Shown: piece by piece, positions 55,787 through 64,000 of the stretch
Position numbering within the stretch: position 1 is the stretch's first letter
Layout: every line of letters begins with the position of its first letter
Source of the DNA: Bacteroidota bacterium
GTDB taxonomy: Bacteria > Bacteroidota > Bacteroidia > Bacteroidales > Lentimicrobiaceae
Direction of reading: 5' to 3'
DNA: 64,000 nt
Assembly (NCBI GenBank): GCA_009773515.1
Contig: WSXX01000021.1
Location: 24,287-88,286 of the forward strand
The notes under the pieces: generated by a model
What the model was told of the DNA's origin: nothing
The model's database searches: none
What the model saw: the letters and a program-made list of their open reading frames with translations, nothing else
Program-made: the position numbers and the translations under genes

Positions 55787-56368
55787 ATTTGTTTTCAGAT
55801 ATTCCTCTGCAAATAAAATAATTTCAGGGAAAAATACATTAAACCTTTGCCTGTAAAAATCGTAATCAGCTTTAAGTTCATCTTCAGCATTTTCGAGGTT
55901 GGATTCAAAGGTGGTTCTGCGCGACATTCCCCTCAATGCCATTCCAATGCCTTCGACTTTCGCGTAGGAGCTCAGCCAGTCATCTTTTATCATGTACTGA
56001 AGCATATGCCTTGTTCGTGCAGGCAATATCTGGAAATGCCTCATTAATATTTCATAGCGCGATGCGGTATAATCGCCAATCCGCACATCTGACCACTTTG
56101 TCCACGCTGAAGCCAGAAAATGATCGGAATACATATCCATCACAACTCCGGCGTATTTTTTATAACCGGGCCTGAGTTTTTCGACAGCTTCCCTTATCTG
56201 ATCATGCGAATCGGTAAACTGGTCGATGGCGCGGTGAAACCGGATACCGCGTTGAATTCCGGCGCTAAAACCATTAATGGCACTACCCTTCACGTGATCG
56301 GCAATAAAATTTCCGACAGTGATTTCATGATCGTCACCTGATAAGTATAAATGAGCGAGAAAATTCAT
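55781..56368 (-). CDS. acpH: ACP phosphodiesterase family protein (AcpH-like)
   Basis: The 195-residue protein matches AcpH from its start (MNFLAHLYLSGDDHEITVGNF). It has ADHVKG, GIRFHRAIDQFTDSH and YSDHFLA, which carry the His and Asp of the HD-like metal site. Members remove the phosphopantetheine arm from holo-ACP. The ATG at 56368 matches the family N-terminus; a TTG at 56392 would add eight residues. It is convergent to gdhA. A terminator-like hairpin lies directly upstream of the ATG on the minus strand. Confidence 0.88.
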   Translation of the reverse strand: MNFLAHLYLSGDDHEITVGNFIADHVKGSAINGFSAGIQRGIRFHRAIDQFTDSHDQIREAVEKLRPGYKKYAGVVMDMYSDHFLASAWTKWSDVRIGDYTASRYEILMRHFQILPARTRHMLQYMIKDDWLSSYAKVEGIGMALRGMSRRTTFESNLENAEDELKADYDFYRQRFNVFFPEIILFAEEYLKTNK

Positions 56369-56372
56369 AAAA

Positions 56373-56401
56373 AAAATTTTGCCCGTTGGCAATAAACGGG
56401 C
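56373..56401 (-). terminator. Terminator-like hairpin directly upstream of the acpH ATG
   Basis: Read on the minus strand GCCCGTT (56401-56395) pairs with AACGGGC (56387-56381) around a 7-nt loop. AAAATTTTTTTT and then the ATG at 56368 follow. It could attenuate acpH or end an upstream transcript. Confidence 0.5.
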
Positions 56402-56538
56402 TTAATGCTTTAAATTATTCTGACAAAGATCAGAAAAACCAGAAACTTTGCAGTGATATTAACAAATGGAAAGTGGAAAAAGTTAGTGATTTATACTTAG
56501 GGCTTGCTGAAAAACTCCGTTAGGAGTTTCCCTTTAAT

Positions 56539-56684
56539 AACCCCCGGTGCGGCTTGCCAAACCGGGGGTTAATGGATCGGCAAACAAAACAACCCTGTAA
56601 GGGTTGCCCTTTATCATGGGGGAACCCACTCCGGGGTTCTGTTTTTCAGTTCGTATTGCACAACCCCCAATTGCATTGGGGGTT
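56539..56684. repeat. Cluster of four short hairpins
   Basis: Hairpins are AACCCCCGGT/ACCGGGGGTT (56539-56548, 56561-56570), AACCCT/AGGGTT (56591-56605), GAACCC/GGGTTC (56622-56639) and AACCCCCAA/TTGGGGGTT (56662-56684). All are built on AACCC/GGGTT cores. It resembles a non-coding repetitive element. Confidence 0.65.
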
Positions 56685-56883
56685 ATTGATGGGCAATCCC
56701 TACAGGATTTTGCATCTTCAGTTCATTGGACGGTGCATGTGAAAATGATACAACTTCATGAATACTCTGCACTTTTCTTCTTAATTAACTTTGTAAGGTA
56801 CTGATAATATGACTTTTGATAATATTTAAGCAGACCCTACTTATAGTGCAAAACCTGAGAAATGAATATGCTATAAACGTCTG

Positions 56884-57006
56884 GTCCTTCGACTCCGCTC
56901 AGGAGGACATCGTATAGTGTTGAACCTGATTTTATTAAATGTAGCAATGCTGACCAAACACGAATGTCACACTGAGTCCCGCCCGTGCAGGAAAGTGTCT
57001 AAACGC
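56884..57006. repeat. Dispersed palindromic repeat, second copy
   Basis: This copy carries CCTTCGACTCCGCTCAG, GGACATCGTATAG and ACACGAATGTCACACTGAG, the same boundary and inner sequences as the block at 6869-7062. It has a different central stretch and only one unit. Confidence 0.75.
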
Positions 57007-57063
57007 TTTTCACTTTCCATGCCGGAATGCACAAAAAGTGCAGGATTACAAATAGTTCACTTC

Positions 57064-59244
57064 CTAAAACTTACTCCCCCGGCTATTGAGTGAATGAATG
57101 ACAATGGTAAACACACTGCCTTCGCCAACTGTACTCTGAACTTCAATATTGCCATGGTTAAGCTCCATAAATTCTTTACAGAGCGTCAGGCCAAGCCCGG
57201 TTCCACGTTCACCTTGTGTTCCTGCCCTTTGTACCTTTGGATCAAGCGTAAAAAGCCTGTCCTTGATATCATCGGGAATGCCTTCGCCTGAGTCAGCTAC
57301 TGAAAGGTAAACCATATTCTTATTTATTCGTGCACTGATTTTTATACTTGCTTCAAGTGGCGAAAATTTGATGGCATTCGACATTATATTCCGTAAAACA
57401 GCCATGATCATATCAGGATCGGCCCACGCCTGAAGCAATGGCGGAAGTTCGTAAGAAACCTTCAGCTTTTTGCGGGCAACCTGCGGCTCGAACACAGGGA
57501 GGGTCCTTAATACCAATTCCCTGACGTTGAACAACTTAAATGTTGCATGGGTTGCTCCGGTTTGTGTACGCCCCCATTCCAGCAGATTTTCAATCAATCT
57601 GAAAGTTTCATTCGAAACTTTTAAAATATTGGCTGCTGAATCTTTGCGCTGCTCCTCGGTTAAGTGTTCATATTCCGAACTTAACAACTCAGAAAAACCA
57701 AGGATGGTCTGAAAAGGCGACTTAAGGTCATGGGCAACAATACTAAAAAATTTATTCTTGGTTTCATTCAGCTTGAATTGTTCTTTATAAAGCTGATTCA
57801 ATTCATCTTTTTGCCTGATGATTTGCTTATTACTTTCCGCAAGGAGCAGATTTTTCTTATTCTTCGATTGATATAAATTATACAGGAAGAATGAGAAAAT
57901 AATCACTATCGCAGAAATGGCAATCAAAAGGTTGCGAATTGTTTGCTGTCTGTTCAGCGCAAGCTGGCTGTAAATATTCTGCTGCTTCAACAACTGATTG
58001 TCGCGTTCGGTATTTTCCGATTCAAAGCTTACACGAAGCATATTCAGTCTTTCGTTGTTTTCCTGATTGTAGATACTGTCAGAAATGGCAGTATGCAATG
58101 CCAGCACCTCGTAAGCCCTTTTATAATCGCCTTTACCCTGCCATGCTTCCGACATACCTTTGTATATATCAATCAGCATTGAGAATGAATTAATGCGGTT
58201 TGCAAAGTTGAGCGCTTCCCTGAAACTGGCAATGGATTCATCAAATTCGCCCTGAGCAAGCAGCAGTTGACCCATTCGTGAGGAAACACTGGCTTTCAGG
58301 AATCCATTCGGATGGTTGTTTGATATTCGTCTGGCTTCCATCAATGCGATCATAGCCTGATCGTATTCTTTTCGGATGAGATGGATGTTGCCGGTATTCA
58401 TCAGGCTGTGAATTATACCTTCATTGTCGTTGTTTCTGCGCGACAACTCATTCGACAACCTGTTATATTCAAGTGCCTTTTTGTAATCTCCCATCCATTC
58501 ATAAACAAGCCCCAGGTTGCTGTAACTCGTTGACAAACCACCCAAACGGTTCAGGTCTTTGTTTATCTTCAGTGCTTTGTTGTAAAAATTAAGCGCCTGA
58601 GTATAATCTTTGAGGCTTAAATATACATTGCCGATGTTATTGTATGATTTTGAAATTCCGACACTGTCATTTAATTTCTCATTGAGCCTGAGCGAAAGTG
58701 CAAGGTAATGAAGGGCTTTATCAAAACGACCGAGGGTATAGTAGATATTCCCGATGTTGGTGTATGACAGTGAAAGATAAGCATCGTTTGAAACCTCAAT
58801 AAACAGTGTTTCTGATTCCATGTATCGCTTTAGTGCACCACCGAAGTCACCCTGTTCTTCTCGGATTATTCCTATGTTATTGAGCACTGCGCCAGCTTCT
58901 CCTTTCATATCAAGTTCGCGATAAATAGAGAGTGCCTGCTCGTAATATTCAAGTGCCTGACGGTTATTGGATAGCTGCTGGTGAGAACTTCCGAGTATTT
59001 TAAGCAACCTGGCCTGTATTGATTTCTGGTCAGTATCCTTATATTGTTTTAGCATAGCCTCGGCCTCTGAAATTGCCGAATCCGGAAAATCATATGATTT
59101 TTGTGACAATTCATTAATCTTCTGCTTCATTTCCTTGCTGAGCACCTTATCATCATCGGGAGCATTACCCAATGAAGATTGTAAGATGCAGAAAAGAAAC
59201 AAAAACAGCAATCCGGTCAACCTCAAACTTTGCATAATTTTCAA
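57064..59244 (-). CDS. TPR-containing membrane sensor histidine kinase
   Basis: The 726-residue protein has a signal peptide, then a long periplasmic array of tetratricopeptide repeats (about residues 50-395). Many show the A-L-x-Y-x-E/N-x-A-L pattern (QALEYYEQALSIY, KALEYNRLSNELS). A membrane helix (about 435-455), a coiled coil and the HisKA/HATPase modules follow, with phospho-His in IVAHDLKSPF, N-box NIMSNAIKFSP and G2 GTGLGLTLCKE. No response regulator gene is adjacent, so it is an orphan kinase. This architecture is common in Bacteroidota. The signal sensed is unknown. Confidence 0.88.
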   Translation of the reverse strand: MKIMQSLRLTGLLFLFLFCILQSSLGNAPDDDKVLSKEMKQKINELSQKSYDFPDSAISEAEAMLKQYKDTDQKSIQARLLKILGSSHQQLSNNRQALEYYEQALSIYRELDMKGEAGAVLNNIGIIREEQGDFGGALKRYMESETLFIEVSNDAYLSLSYTNIGNIYYTLGRFDKALHYLALSLRLNEKLNDSVGISKSYNNIGNVYLSLKDYTQALNFYNKALKINKDLNRLGGLSTSYSNLGLVYEWMGDYKKALEYNRLSNELSRRNNDNEGIIHSLMNTGNIHLIRKEYDQAMIALMEARRISNNHPNGFLKASVSSRMGQLLLAQGEFDESIASFREALNFANRINSFSMLIDIYKGMSEAWQGKGDYKRAYEVLALHTAISDSIYNQENNERLNMLRVSFESENTERDNQLLKQQNIYSQLALNRQQTIRNLLIAISAIVIIFSFFLYNLYQSKNKKNLLLAESNKQIIRQKDELNQLYKEQFKLNETKNKFFSIVAHDLKSPFQTILGFSELLSSEYEHLTEEQRKDSAANILKVSNETFRLIENLLEWGRTQTGATHATFKLFNVRELVLRTLPVFEPQVARKKLKVSYELPPLLQAWADPDMIMAVLRNIMSNAIKFSPLEASIKISARINKNMVYLSVADSGEGIPDDIKDRLFTLDPKVQRAGTQGERGTGLGLTLCKEFMELNHGNIEVQSTVGEGSVFTIVIHSLNSRGSKF

Positions 59245-59384
59245 ATGTACATGTTAATCATGTTTTAAGCAGAACGTAATCCCTGAAAACAAATAAATTT
59301 TACTATTTCGGGTCAATTGTTTTGTTTAAACGATGCCGAACAATAACAATGGCATCTCTGCAAAAAAACTTTAATGGCCGGAAT

Positions 59385-60575
59385 TTATTGTACAGTTCCC
59401 TGATTTAGTTCATGTTGGTTTCCGATAACCCTCAGCAATCCCTTTGTTGCGCCTTCCCAGCTGTATTTGCGATGCACAAAATCGTAACCGGCTGTTGCAA
59501 TTTTTTCGCTTAAACCAGGGTTGTTCAGCAACGAAATTATGTGATCCGCCACTTGTTCGGGGCTGTCGCCGATAAGTATTTCAATGCCCGGTGCTGCTTT
59601 TAATGCTGAGTTGCATAACGAAGATGTAATACAGGGCATTTTCATCGACATTGCTTCAAGCAGTTTATTCTGCAGCCCTGTCCCCATTTGCATAGGAGCC
59701 AGAAATACCCTGGCACTTGCGTAACAGCTGGTGATATCATCAACCCATCCGGTTACAGTTACAAATTCACTGGCAAGCGCTTTAACTTTACTGTTCGGAG
59801 TTGCACCGGCAATCATTATTCGTATAACTGGCAATTTCTGGTGAACAATCGGAAGCACTTTTTTAACAAGGTACTCTGCACAGTTCACATTGGGCGGATA
59901 ACCCATATTGCCGGTAAATATCAATTCATGTGTTACCGGCATTTTTCTGGGCTTAAAGTAGGAATGATCAACGCCATTCGGAACTATAACAATTTCATCA
60001 CGACCCGGATGTGGTATCTGTTCACGGTCGGGCACCGATATAATTGTTTTATTTTCGAAACGTTCAAAAACCCGGTACTCATACTTCAGCAAACGATGAT
60101 ATTCCATACCAAGCAGCCATTTCATGACTCCCCTTACCTGAGGAATGCGGCGCTCAACTCCTTTCGAAAAAACATCCTGATAATCAATTGTAGCCGGAAT
60201 TCTATATCCTGATCCATATTCAGCAGTACGAAGCAACTGACAATAAATATGCTCGGGCTGCAGTTTTTTTACTGCGGAATCAACCCGCTTTTTTGCTTCT
60301 TTCGAATAATAATAACCCACCTGAAACGGCAGCTTATTAAAAAATGCCCTGATCAGGTTCAATCCTACACCAATCCAGCCCAGTCTGATTATTTCAATGG
60401 ACTTGCAAAACGGCTTTACTTTCTCAATATCTCTGGCTTCTACTTTCTGATGGCTCAATGCAATGAGATGAATTTCGTGGTAGCGCGACAACAGGCGCAA
60501 CTGATGAAATGCCCTGAGTTTATCCCCTTTCTCAATGGGGTAAGGAAAACGTGGAAGAATAACAAGCAATCTCAT
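59385..60575 (-). CDS. GT4-type glycosyltransferase
   Basis: The 396-residue cytoplasmic enzyme begins MRLLVILPRFPYPIEKGDKL, like the sugar transferases of exopolysaccharide/PEP-CTERM-type systems. The C-terminal GT4 nucleotide-sugar domain has VPNGVD, FTGNMGYPPN and AMSMKMPCIT (PMQMGTGLQNKLLEAMSM region). The donor and acceptor are unknown. It is preceded by a good -7 element. The next gene on the same strand, another glycosyltransferase, is over 460 bp upstream. Confidence 0.85.
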   Translation of the reverse strand: MRLLVILPRFPYPIEKGDKLRAFHQLRLLSRYHEIHLIALSHQKVEARDIEKVKPFCKSIEIIRLGWIGVGLNLIRAFFNKLPFQVGYYYSKEAKKRVDSAVKKLQPEHIYCQLLRTAEYGSGYRIPATIDYQDVFSKGVERRIPQVRGVMKWLLGMEYHRLLKYEYRVFERFENKTIISVPDREQIPHPGRDEIVIVPNGVDHSYFKPRKMPVTHELIFTGNMGYPPNVNCAEYLVKKVLPIVHQKLPVIRIMIAGATPNSKVKALASEFVTVTGWVDDITSCYASARVFLAPMQMGTGLQNKLLEAMSMKMPCITSSLCNSALKAAPGIEILIGDSPEQVADHIISLLNNPGLSEKIATAGYDFVHRKYSWEGATKGLLRVIGNQHELNQGTVQ

Positions 60576-60666
60576 TGGTGCAATTGTTTACCAAAACCTT
60601 ATGTGCCGGCCTTTTGCTGAAAATCATCTTTTTTAACTGCAAAAATCAAGCATCATTTATCAAAAA

Positions 60667-60674
60667 CAAAGGTA
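60667..60674 (-). promoter_or_regulatory. -7 element (TACCTTTG) for the glycosyltransferase
   Basis: On the minus strand TACCTTTG matches TAnnTTTG and leaves a leader of about 85 nt to the ATG at 60575. Confidence 0.5.
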
Positions 60675-60710
60675 TGAAAATCATTGGTGTCTGGTAAAAA
60701 ATTAAAAAAG

Positions 60711-60780
60711 AGCCAGCCACAAAGACTCTAAGACTAAAAGCCAGCCTATCGTCTTAGTGCTTAAGTGCCTTAGTGAAATC
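60711..60780. repeat. Imperfect inverted-repeat tract
   Basis: CACAAAGACTCTAAGAC (left) and GTCTTAGTGCTTAAGTG followed by CCTTAGTG (right) are partly complementary. The pattern looks like a degenerate non-coding element. Confidence 0.4.
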
Positions 60781-60912
60781 CCAATAGCTATTGTGATCGA
60801 AACAACTTCCCTTCTCTTTAAGCACCCTCTCAATTTTATCTGTCACCTATGGAGAGTTATTGCTGACAGGGTTTTCATCATACAGATGTGTCAAAAAACA
60901 CGAAAGTAATCG

Positions 60913-60934
60913 TCCCCCTTTTTCGAAAGGGGGA
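60913..60934. other. Stable hairpin with TTCG loop
   Basis: TCCCCCTTT pairs with AAAGGGGGA around a TTCG tetraloop. No T-run follows, so it is not a classic terminator. Confidence 0.45.
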
Positions 60935-61037
60935 GAAGAGGGGGATAACAATATGTGCATTATCTGAGGAGTGGCAGAAAAGGTAAAAATCAGTTCGATT
61001 TTATTCTTTTATCACACACAATAATGATAATAATCAA

Positions 61038-62240
61038 TCACCCCAGCGATTTGTAAAAACTCACCAACTTCTCCATTAAAACTGCGTTGTTGTGTTCCTG
61101 TATCACCAGCTGGCGGGCATCATTGCCAATACTCAGTTTGGCTGTCGGATTTTCATTCAGATATTCTATCGCATTCACAAACTCAGCTGCATCACGGGCT
61201 ATCATAAGGTTTTGCCCGTCGGTATAGTTTATTCCTTCGGCACCAATCGGCGTGGTAATAATGGCTTTGCCGGCCAGCATTCCTTCAATTATTTTTATCC
61301 GTATTCCACTTCCCGAAAATAAAGGCACAATCATTACATCATGCTTATTCATATATTCCTGTGCATCGGGAACCTCGCCATCAACGATAACACCAGGCAT
61401 TTTCAGCTCAGTAAGCCATTGTGGCATTGCGCGGCCGGCAAGTGAAAATGTGAGTTCAGGATATTTTTTATGAACCAAAGGCCACACTTTTTTAAGAAAC
61501 CATTTTATGCCTTCCTGATTGGGCATCCAGTTCATCGAACCCAGATGAAATAATCCCTTACCGGCAGTTCCAGGCATATTGTCGGGAGAATTGCCTTCCG
61601 GAACTTCTATCCCGAAAGGAATATCTATCACTGCAAGTCCGGGCTGAGTCTGCTTAAAATAACCGGCATCTTTCCAGGTTATGGCAACCAGACCATCAAG
61701 CTGTTTCAGTATGGAAATCTCATATTCTTCAAGCGTATCCGCCAGATGATTCAGATAATACTTCTTCAAAGGATTTCTGCTACCCGATGCAACTCTGCGC
61801 CATATCATGTGCTCAATATTGTGAGCCCTCAGTACAAGCCGGGCTTTCGACAATTTGCGGATCAGCCGGATATATGGCGTGGTGAAAAGGGTTTCAAACT
61901 GAATGATATCAAACTGCTCATTTCTAAGCAATGTGGTAAGCGCCTCCGCAAAATCAGGGGACACAAAACGCGAAATATGATAGGATTTTTTCCTGACAAA
62001 ATGCATCAGAGCCGGCAATGGCTTCACCGTCAGATCAACGTAAACCAGTTCAATACCCGTTTTTTTGCGGTAATCTTTCGGAATATCTTTTGGCTTTACA
62101 TTGTATTTGCTGCTGTTTACCGAAAGTATTTTAACGCTGTGTCCTGCATTCAGCAAGCCTTTCACCATAGCATTCATGGCAATGGGACCGCCCTCGAGCG
62201 GAGGCCAGGGTGGCTTGTTACAGAGTAGAAGTATTCTCAT
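61038..62240 (-). CDS. GT4-type glycosyltransferase
   Basis: The 400-residue protein begins MRILLLCNKPPWPPLEGGP, a GT-B N-terminal domain, with a long helix-rich acceptor side. The GT4 C-terminal domain has LFHLGSMNWMPNQEGIKWFL, VPLFSGSGIRIKIIEGM and ITTPIGAEGI. The substrates are unknown. Its start overlaps the end of the LptF/LptG-like gene by 23 bp, so the two are translationally coupled. It may build a lipopolysaccharide or surface glycan, which would fit a link to lipopolysaccharide transport. Confidence 0.85.
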   Translation of the reverse strand: MRILLLCNKPPWPPLEGGPIAMNAMVKGLLNAGHSVKILSVNSSKYNVKPKDIPKDYRKKTGIELVYVDLTVKPLPALMHFVRKKSYHISRFVSPDFAEALTTLLRNEQFDIIQFETLFTTPYIRLIRKLSKARLVLRAHNIEHMIWRRVASGSRNPLKKYYLNHLADTLEEYEISILKQLDGLVAITWKDAGYFKQTQPGLAVIDIPFGIEVPEGNSPDNMPGTAGKGLFHLGSMNWMPNQEGIKWFLKKVWPLVHKKYPELTFSLAGRAMPQWLTELKMPGVIVDGEVPDAQEYMNKHDVMIVPLFSGSGIRIKIIEGMLAGKAIITTPIGAEGINYTDGQNLMIARDAAEFVNAIEYLNENPTAKLSIGNDARQLVIQEHNNAVLMEKLVSFYKSLG

Positions 62241-63696
62241 TATCTGGTTCAGGTTTCAGTTCCTGAGGAGATTTATTTTTCGAAAATAAACGCATGAAAA
62301 AACGTTGCCATGACTCAGTATCAAACAAAGGAGAGTCGGTGGTAGCTTTATAAGTCAGAAAAACACCCAACGGAAGCAGCACTACCGACGACAACCACAT
62401 ACCAATCAATGGATCCATTTGCCCGGCTTTGACCGATTTTTCACCGGTCATTGAAATTACGTGATATATCACAAAAAACACCACTGAAATGATCAGCGGA
62501 AGCCCCAGCCCGCCTTTGCGGATTATGGCGCCCAGCGGTGCTCCTATAAAAAACAATACAAGGCAGGCAATTGACAAGGTAAATTTACGATGCCATTCTA
62601 CCTGATGTTTTCGCAGCAGAATCACCCGTGCATCAAAATCAGCCTTATTGAATTCCACATTGCTGCGGGTATTGCGTGCTGAATTGTATGCCATATCGTA
62701 AACCGTCAGCATATCAGCCCTCTTGAAATCGCGGGTAAGCGTAACCGGAGCCGAAGTAATCAAGGTGTCAGGCAAAGCGGAATATCTTACGGAGTCGAGC
62801 TGACTGTTGTAAAAATAGGTGAGCTCAATGGATCGCCGCAGCCCGCTTGCCCTGCTGTCAATTTCACGAAGCAGTGAATCTTCTGACGATTGAAGCTGAA
62901 CAAGGTTAAGCATCTGGTAATGATTGCGGAACAACTCCTCGTTGGTGCGCATCATCTGAAACTCCGAAAGGTCAAAACGACGATACTGCTCAGCGAAGTA
63001 TGTCCGCTGAAAAGGGCGATTAGTTTCGAATTTACGTCCGGTTTTCTCATCAAAATTAAAACCATCGTACAAAGTCAGTTCGAGTATTGAACCATCCGGA
63101 CTTTGCTCCATAAGCCCCCACTCTGCTTTGGTTACAGTGGTATTGCCCTGCCGCGATGTATGATCGTAAATCATAATGTCGCGGATGGTTGTTTCATCTT
63201 TTTCCTTTTTACCGATGCGCATCACATATCCGTCAATGCCATTGTAAAATATCCCTTCACGGATATTCAATGCCAGCTTTTGCTGCCGGACATCGTAAAG
63301 AATTGACTTAAACTTGAGATTGGTTACCGGAAGAATATTGTTGGAGAAGAAAAAAGCGAAAATGCTGATAAAGACTGATAATATCACCAGCGGCTTCATT
63401 ACTGTCCGCAAGGAAATTCCGGCTGATTTTATGGCAACCAGCTCATAACGCTCACCAAGATTTCCAAAAGTCATCAACGATGATAAAAGAATGGCCAGCG
63501 GTAAAGCCAACGGAACAAAAGTAGTGGAAGCATAAAACAGTAGTTCACCGATGACACGCCATTGAAGTCCTTTGCCCACCAGGTCATCAATATACTTCCA
63601 CAAAAACTGCATTACCAGAATAAAAAGGGCAATAAAAAAGGTAAGGACCAATGGCCCGAGATAGGATCGAAGAATAAGAAGATACAGTTTCTTCAC
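62218..63696 (-). CDS. LptF/LptG-family permease (YjgP/YjgQ)
   Basis: The 492-residue protein has the LptF/LptG pattern. Membrane helices lie near residues 15-35, 55-80 and 100-120, and a large periplasmic beta-jellyroll-like region (about 130-380) and further helices near the C-terminus (about 375-465) follow. Typical segments include LPLAILLSSLMTFGNLGE and LVAIKSAGIS. The partner LptF or LptG and the ATPase LptB are not in the window. It should be part of the lipopolysaccharide export machine. A -7 element lies just upstream of the start at 63696. Confidence 0.85.
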   Translation of the reverse strand: MKKLYLLILRSYLGPLVLTFFIALFILVMQFLWKYIDDLVGKGLQWRVIGELLFYASTTFVPLALPLAILLSSLMTFGNLGERYELVAIKSAGISLRTVMKPLVILSVFISIFAFFFSNNILPVTNLKFKSILYDVRQQKLALNIREGIFYNGIDGYVMRIGKKEKDETTIRDIMIYDHTSRQGNTTVTKAEWGLMEQSPDGSILELTLYDGFNFDEKTGRKFETNRPFQRTYFAEQYRRFDLSEFQMMRTNEELFRNHYQMLNLVQLQSSEDSLLREIDSRASGLRRSIELTYFYNSQLDSVRYSALPDTLITSAPVTLTRDFKRADMLTVYDMAYNSARNTRSNVEFNKADFDARVILLRKHQVEWHRKFTLSIACLVLFFIGAPLGAIIRKGGLGLPLIISVVFFVIYHVISMTGEKSVKAGQMDPLIGMWLSSVVLLPLGVFLTYKATTDSPLFDTESWQRFFMRLFSKNKSPQELKPEPDNENTSTL

Positions 63697-63713
63697 CGGT
63701 AAACAGTTTCGTG

Positions 63714-63721
63714 CAAAAGTA
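63714..63721 (-). promoter_or_regulatory. -7 element (TACTTTTG) for the LptF/LptG-like gene
   Basis: On the minus strand TACTTTTG matches TAnnTTTG and ends 17 nt before the ATG at 63696. Confidence 0.55.
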
Positions 63722-63971
63722 TGAATTTGTAGAACAGCAAAACTCCTGTGCTTATTGTGTAACGAGAATAAATGGATAATTCTTTTTTCAAACTATTGAT
63801 CTGGTTCACTTTTCCTTTTTCACTTTTCACTTTGTCTCCCCTTAACCGTCCCTAGCCCCTCATTCAACCGCCCCTCGCCACTTCTTTTTTTATGGATTGA
63901 AAATGCGATGTTCCTCAGCTTTACAAATTAACCCCTGACAGGGTTTTGCAATCTGACAAGAGGTCGCGTGC

Positions 63972-63995
63972 ATCAGCCGGGCTGATCATTTTTTT
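63972..63995 (+). terminator. Terminator-like hairpin near the window end
   Basis: ATCAGCC (63972-63978) and GGCTGAT (63980-63986) pair with a very tight loop, followed by CATTTTTTTAG. No plus-strand gene precedes it closely, so its role is unclear. Confidence 0.35.
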
Positions 63996-64000
63996 AGGGC

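Larger units (their letters stand above)
56393..57063. other. 671-bp intergenic region with repeats
   Basis: The region contains a cluster of hairpins at 56539-56684 and a copy of the dispersed palindromic repeat at 56884-57006. No coding gene was supported. Small frames across the hairpin cluster look like by-products of the repeats. Confidence 0.55.
60576..61037. other. 462-bp intergenic region between glycosyltransferase genes
   Basis: The region contains the -7 element for the downstream gene (60667-60674), a short repeat tract around 60711-60780 (CACAAAGACTCTAAGAC versus GTCTTAGTGCTTAAGTG) and a stable hairpin at 60913-60934. No coding frame is supported. Confidence 0.5.
63697..64000. 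other. 304-bp intergenic end of window
   Basis: The region contains the promoter at 63714-63721 for the minus-strand gene, a pyrimidine-rich tract near 63800-63890 and a terminator-like hairpin at 63972-63995. No coding frame is supported. Confidence 0.5.

Noticed and set aside
56554..56804. Small overlapping frames (62 and 66 residues) in the hairpin cluster
   Set aside because: They are built from repeated AACCC/GGGTT hairpins and show no protein-like conservation; a repeat element explains them better.

Overview
The window looks like the chromosome of an anaerobic, fermentative Bacteroidota, most likely Bacteroidales-like. The signs are type IX secretion C-terminal sorting domains, an Oar-like TonB-dependent receptor, WbqC, Omp28-like and C10-peptidase proteins, no clear Shine-Dalgarno sequences, and repeated TAnnTTTG (-7) promoter elements placed just upstream of starts. 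Many of these elements decide between alternative start codons. No rRNA, tRNA, CRISPR array, prophage or complete insertion sequence was seen.

Layout. 1-4.6 kb: the end of a secreted Omp28-like protein, a small HsmA-like membrane protein, a queuosine-precursor transporter and an alpha-amylase lipoprotein. 4.9-13.4 kb: an AcoR-like sigma-54 activator, then a three-gene NuoE/NuoF/large-subunit set of the electron-bifurcating (HydABC/Bfu-like) type. Its 1231-residue large subunit fuses NuoG-like, GltD/NfnB-like and formate-dehydrogenase-like modules, but the catalytic Sec/Cys is absent. 13.5-17.9 kb: a secreted protein, a class A PBP and threonine aldolase. 18.0-29.7 kb (minus strand): a compact run of eleven genes covering an iron alcohol dehydrogenase, an NfnA-like protein lacking its cluster cysteines, a Rex-like protein, two small [2Fe-2S] thioredoxin-fold proteins, a sensory [FeFe] hydrogenase with PAS domain, a SpoIIE-type phosphatase, a group-B-like [FeFe] hydrogenase, and a biotin-dependent carboxyltransferase pair with a 60-residue companion. 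The run begins at a good sigma-54 -24/-12 promoter with an upstream inverted repeat and ends at a strong terminator.

30-48 kb: a C10 peptidase, a transposase-derived zinc-ribbon protein, two thioredoxins, WbqC, a c-di-AMP phosphodiesterase of the 7TM-HD type, an NlpC/P60 hydrolase, the Oar-like receptor, a nucleotide pyrophosphatase, an SDR enzyme, a metallo-hydrolase and a large PEP/pyruvate-binding-domain protein. 48-53 kb: an atypical LuxR-type regulator, then TrkH with a short KdpD-like kinase and a KdpE-like regulator, preceded by two tandem KdpE-box-like direct repeats. 53-64 kb: MtfA-like peptidase, NADP-type glutamate dehydrogenase, AcpH-like protein, a TPR histidine kinase, two glycosyltransferases and an LptF/LptG permease.

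How the genes fit together: the metabolic core is redox disposal during fermentation. Hydrogen evolution and sensing, NAD(P)H/ferredoxin exchange, alcohol formation and a probable succinate-propionate transcarboxylase step sit in one apparent operon under sigma-54 type control. The activator near 4.9 kb is the obvious candidate regulator, although that link is inference. Intergenic regions carry several dispersed palindromic repeats, described individually.
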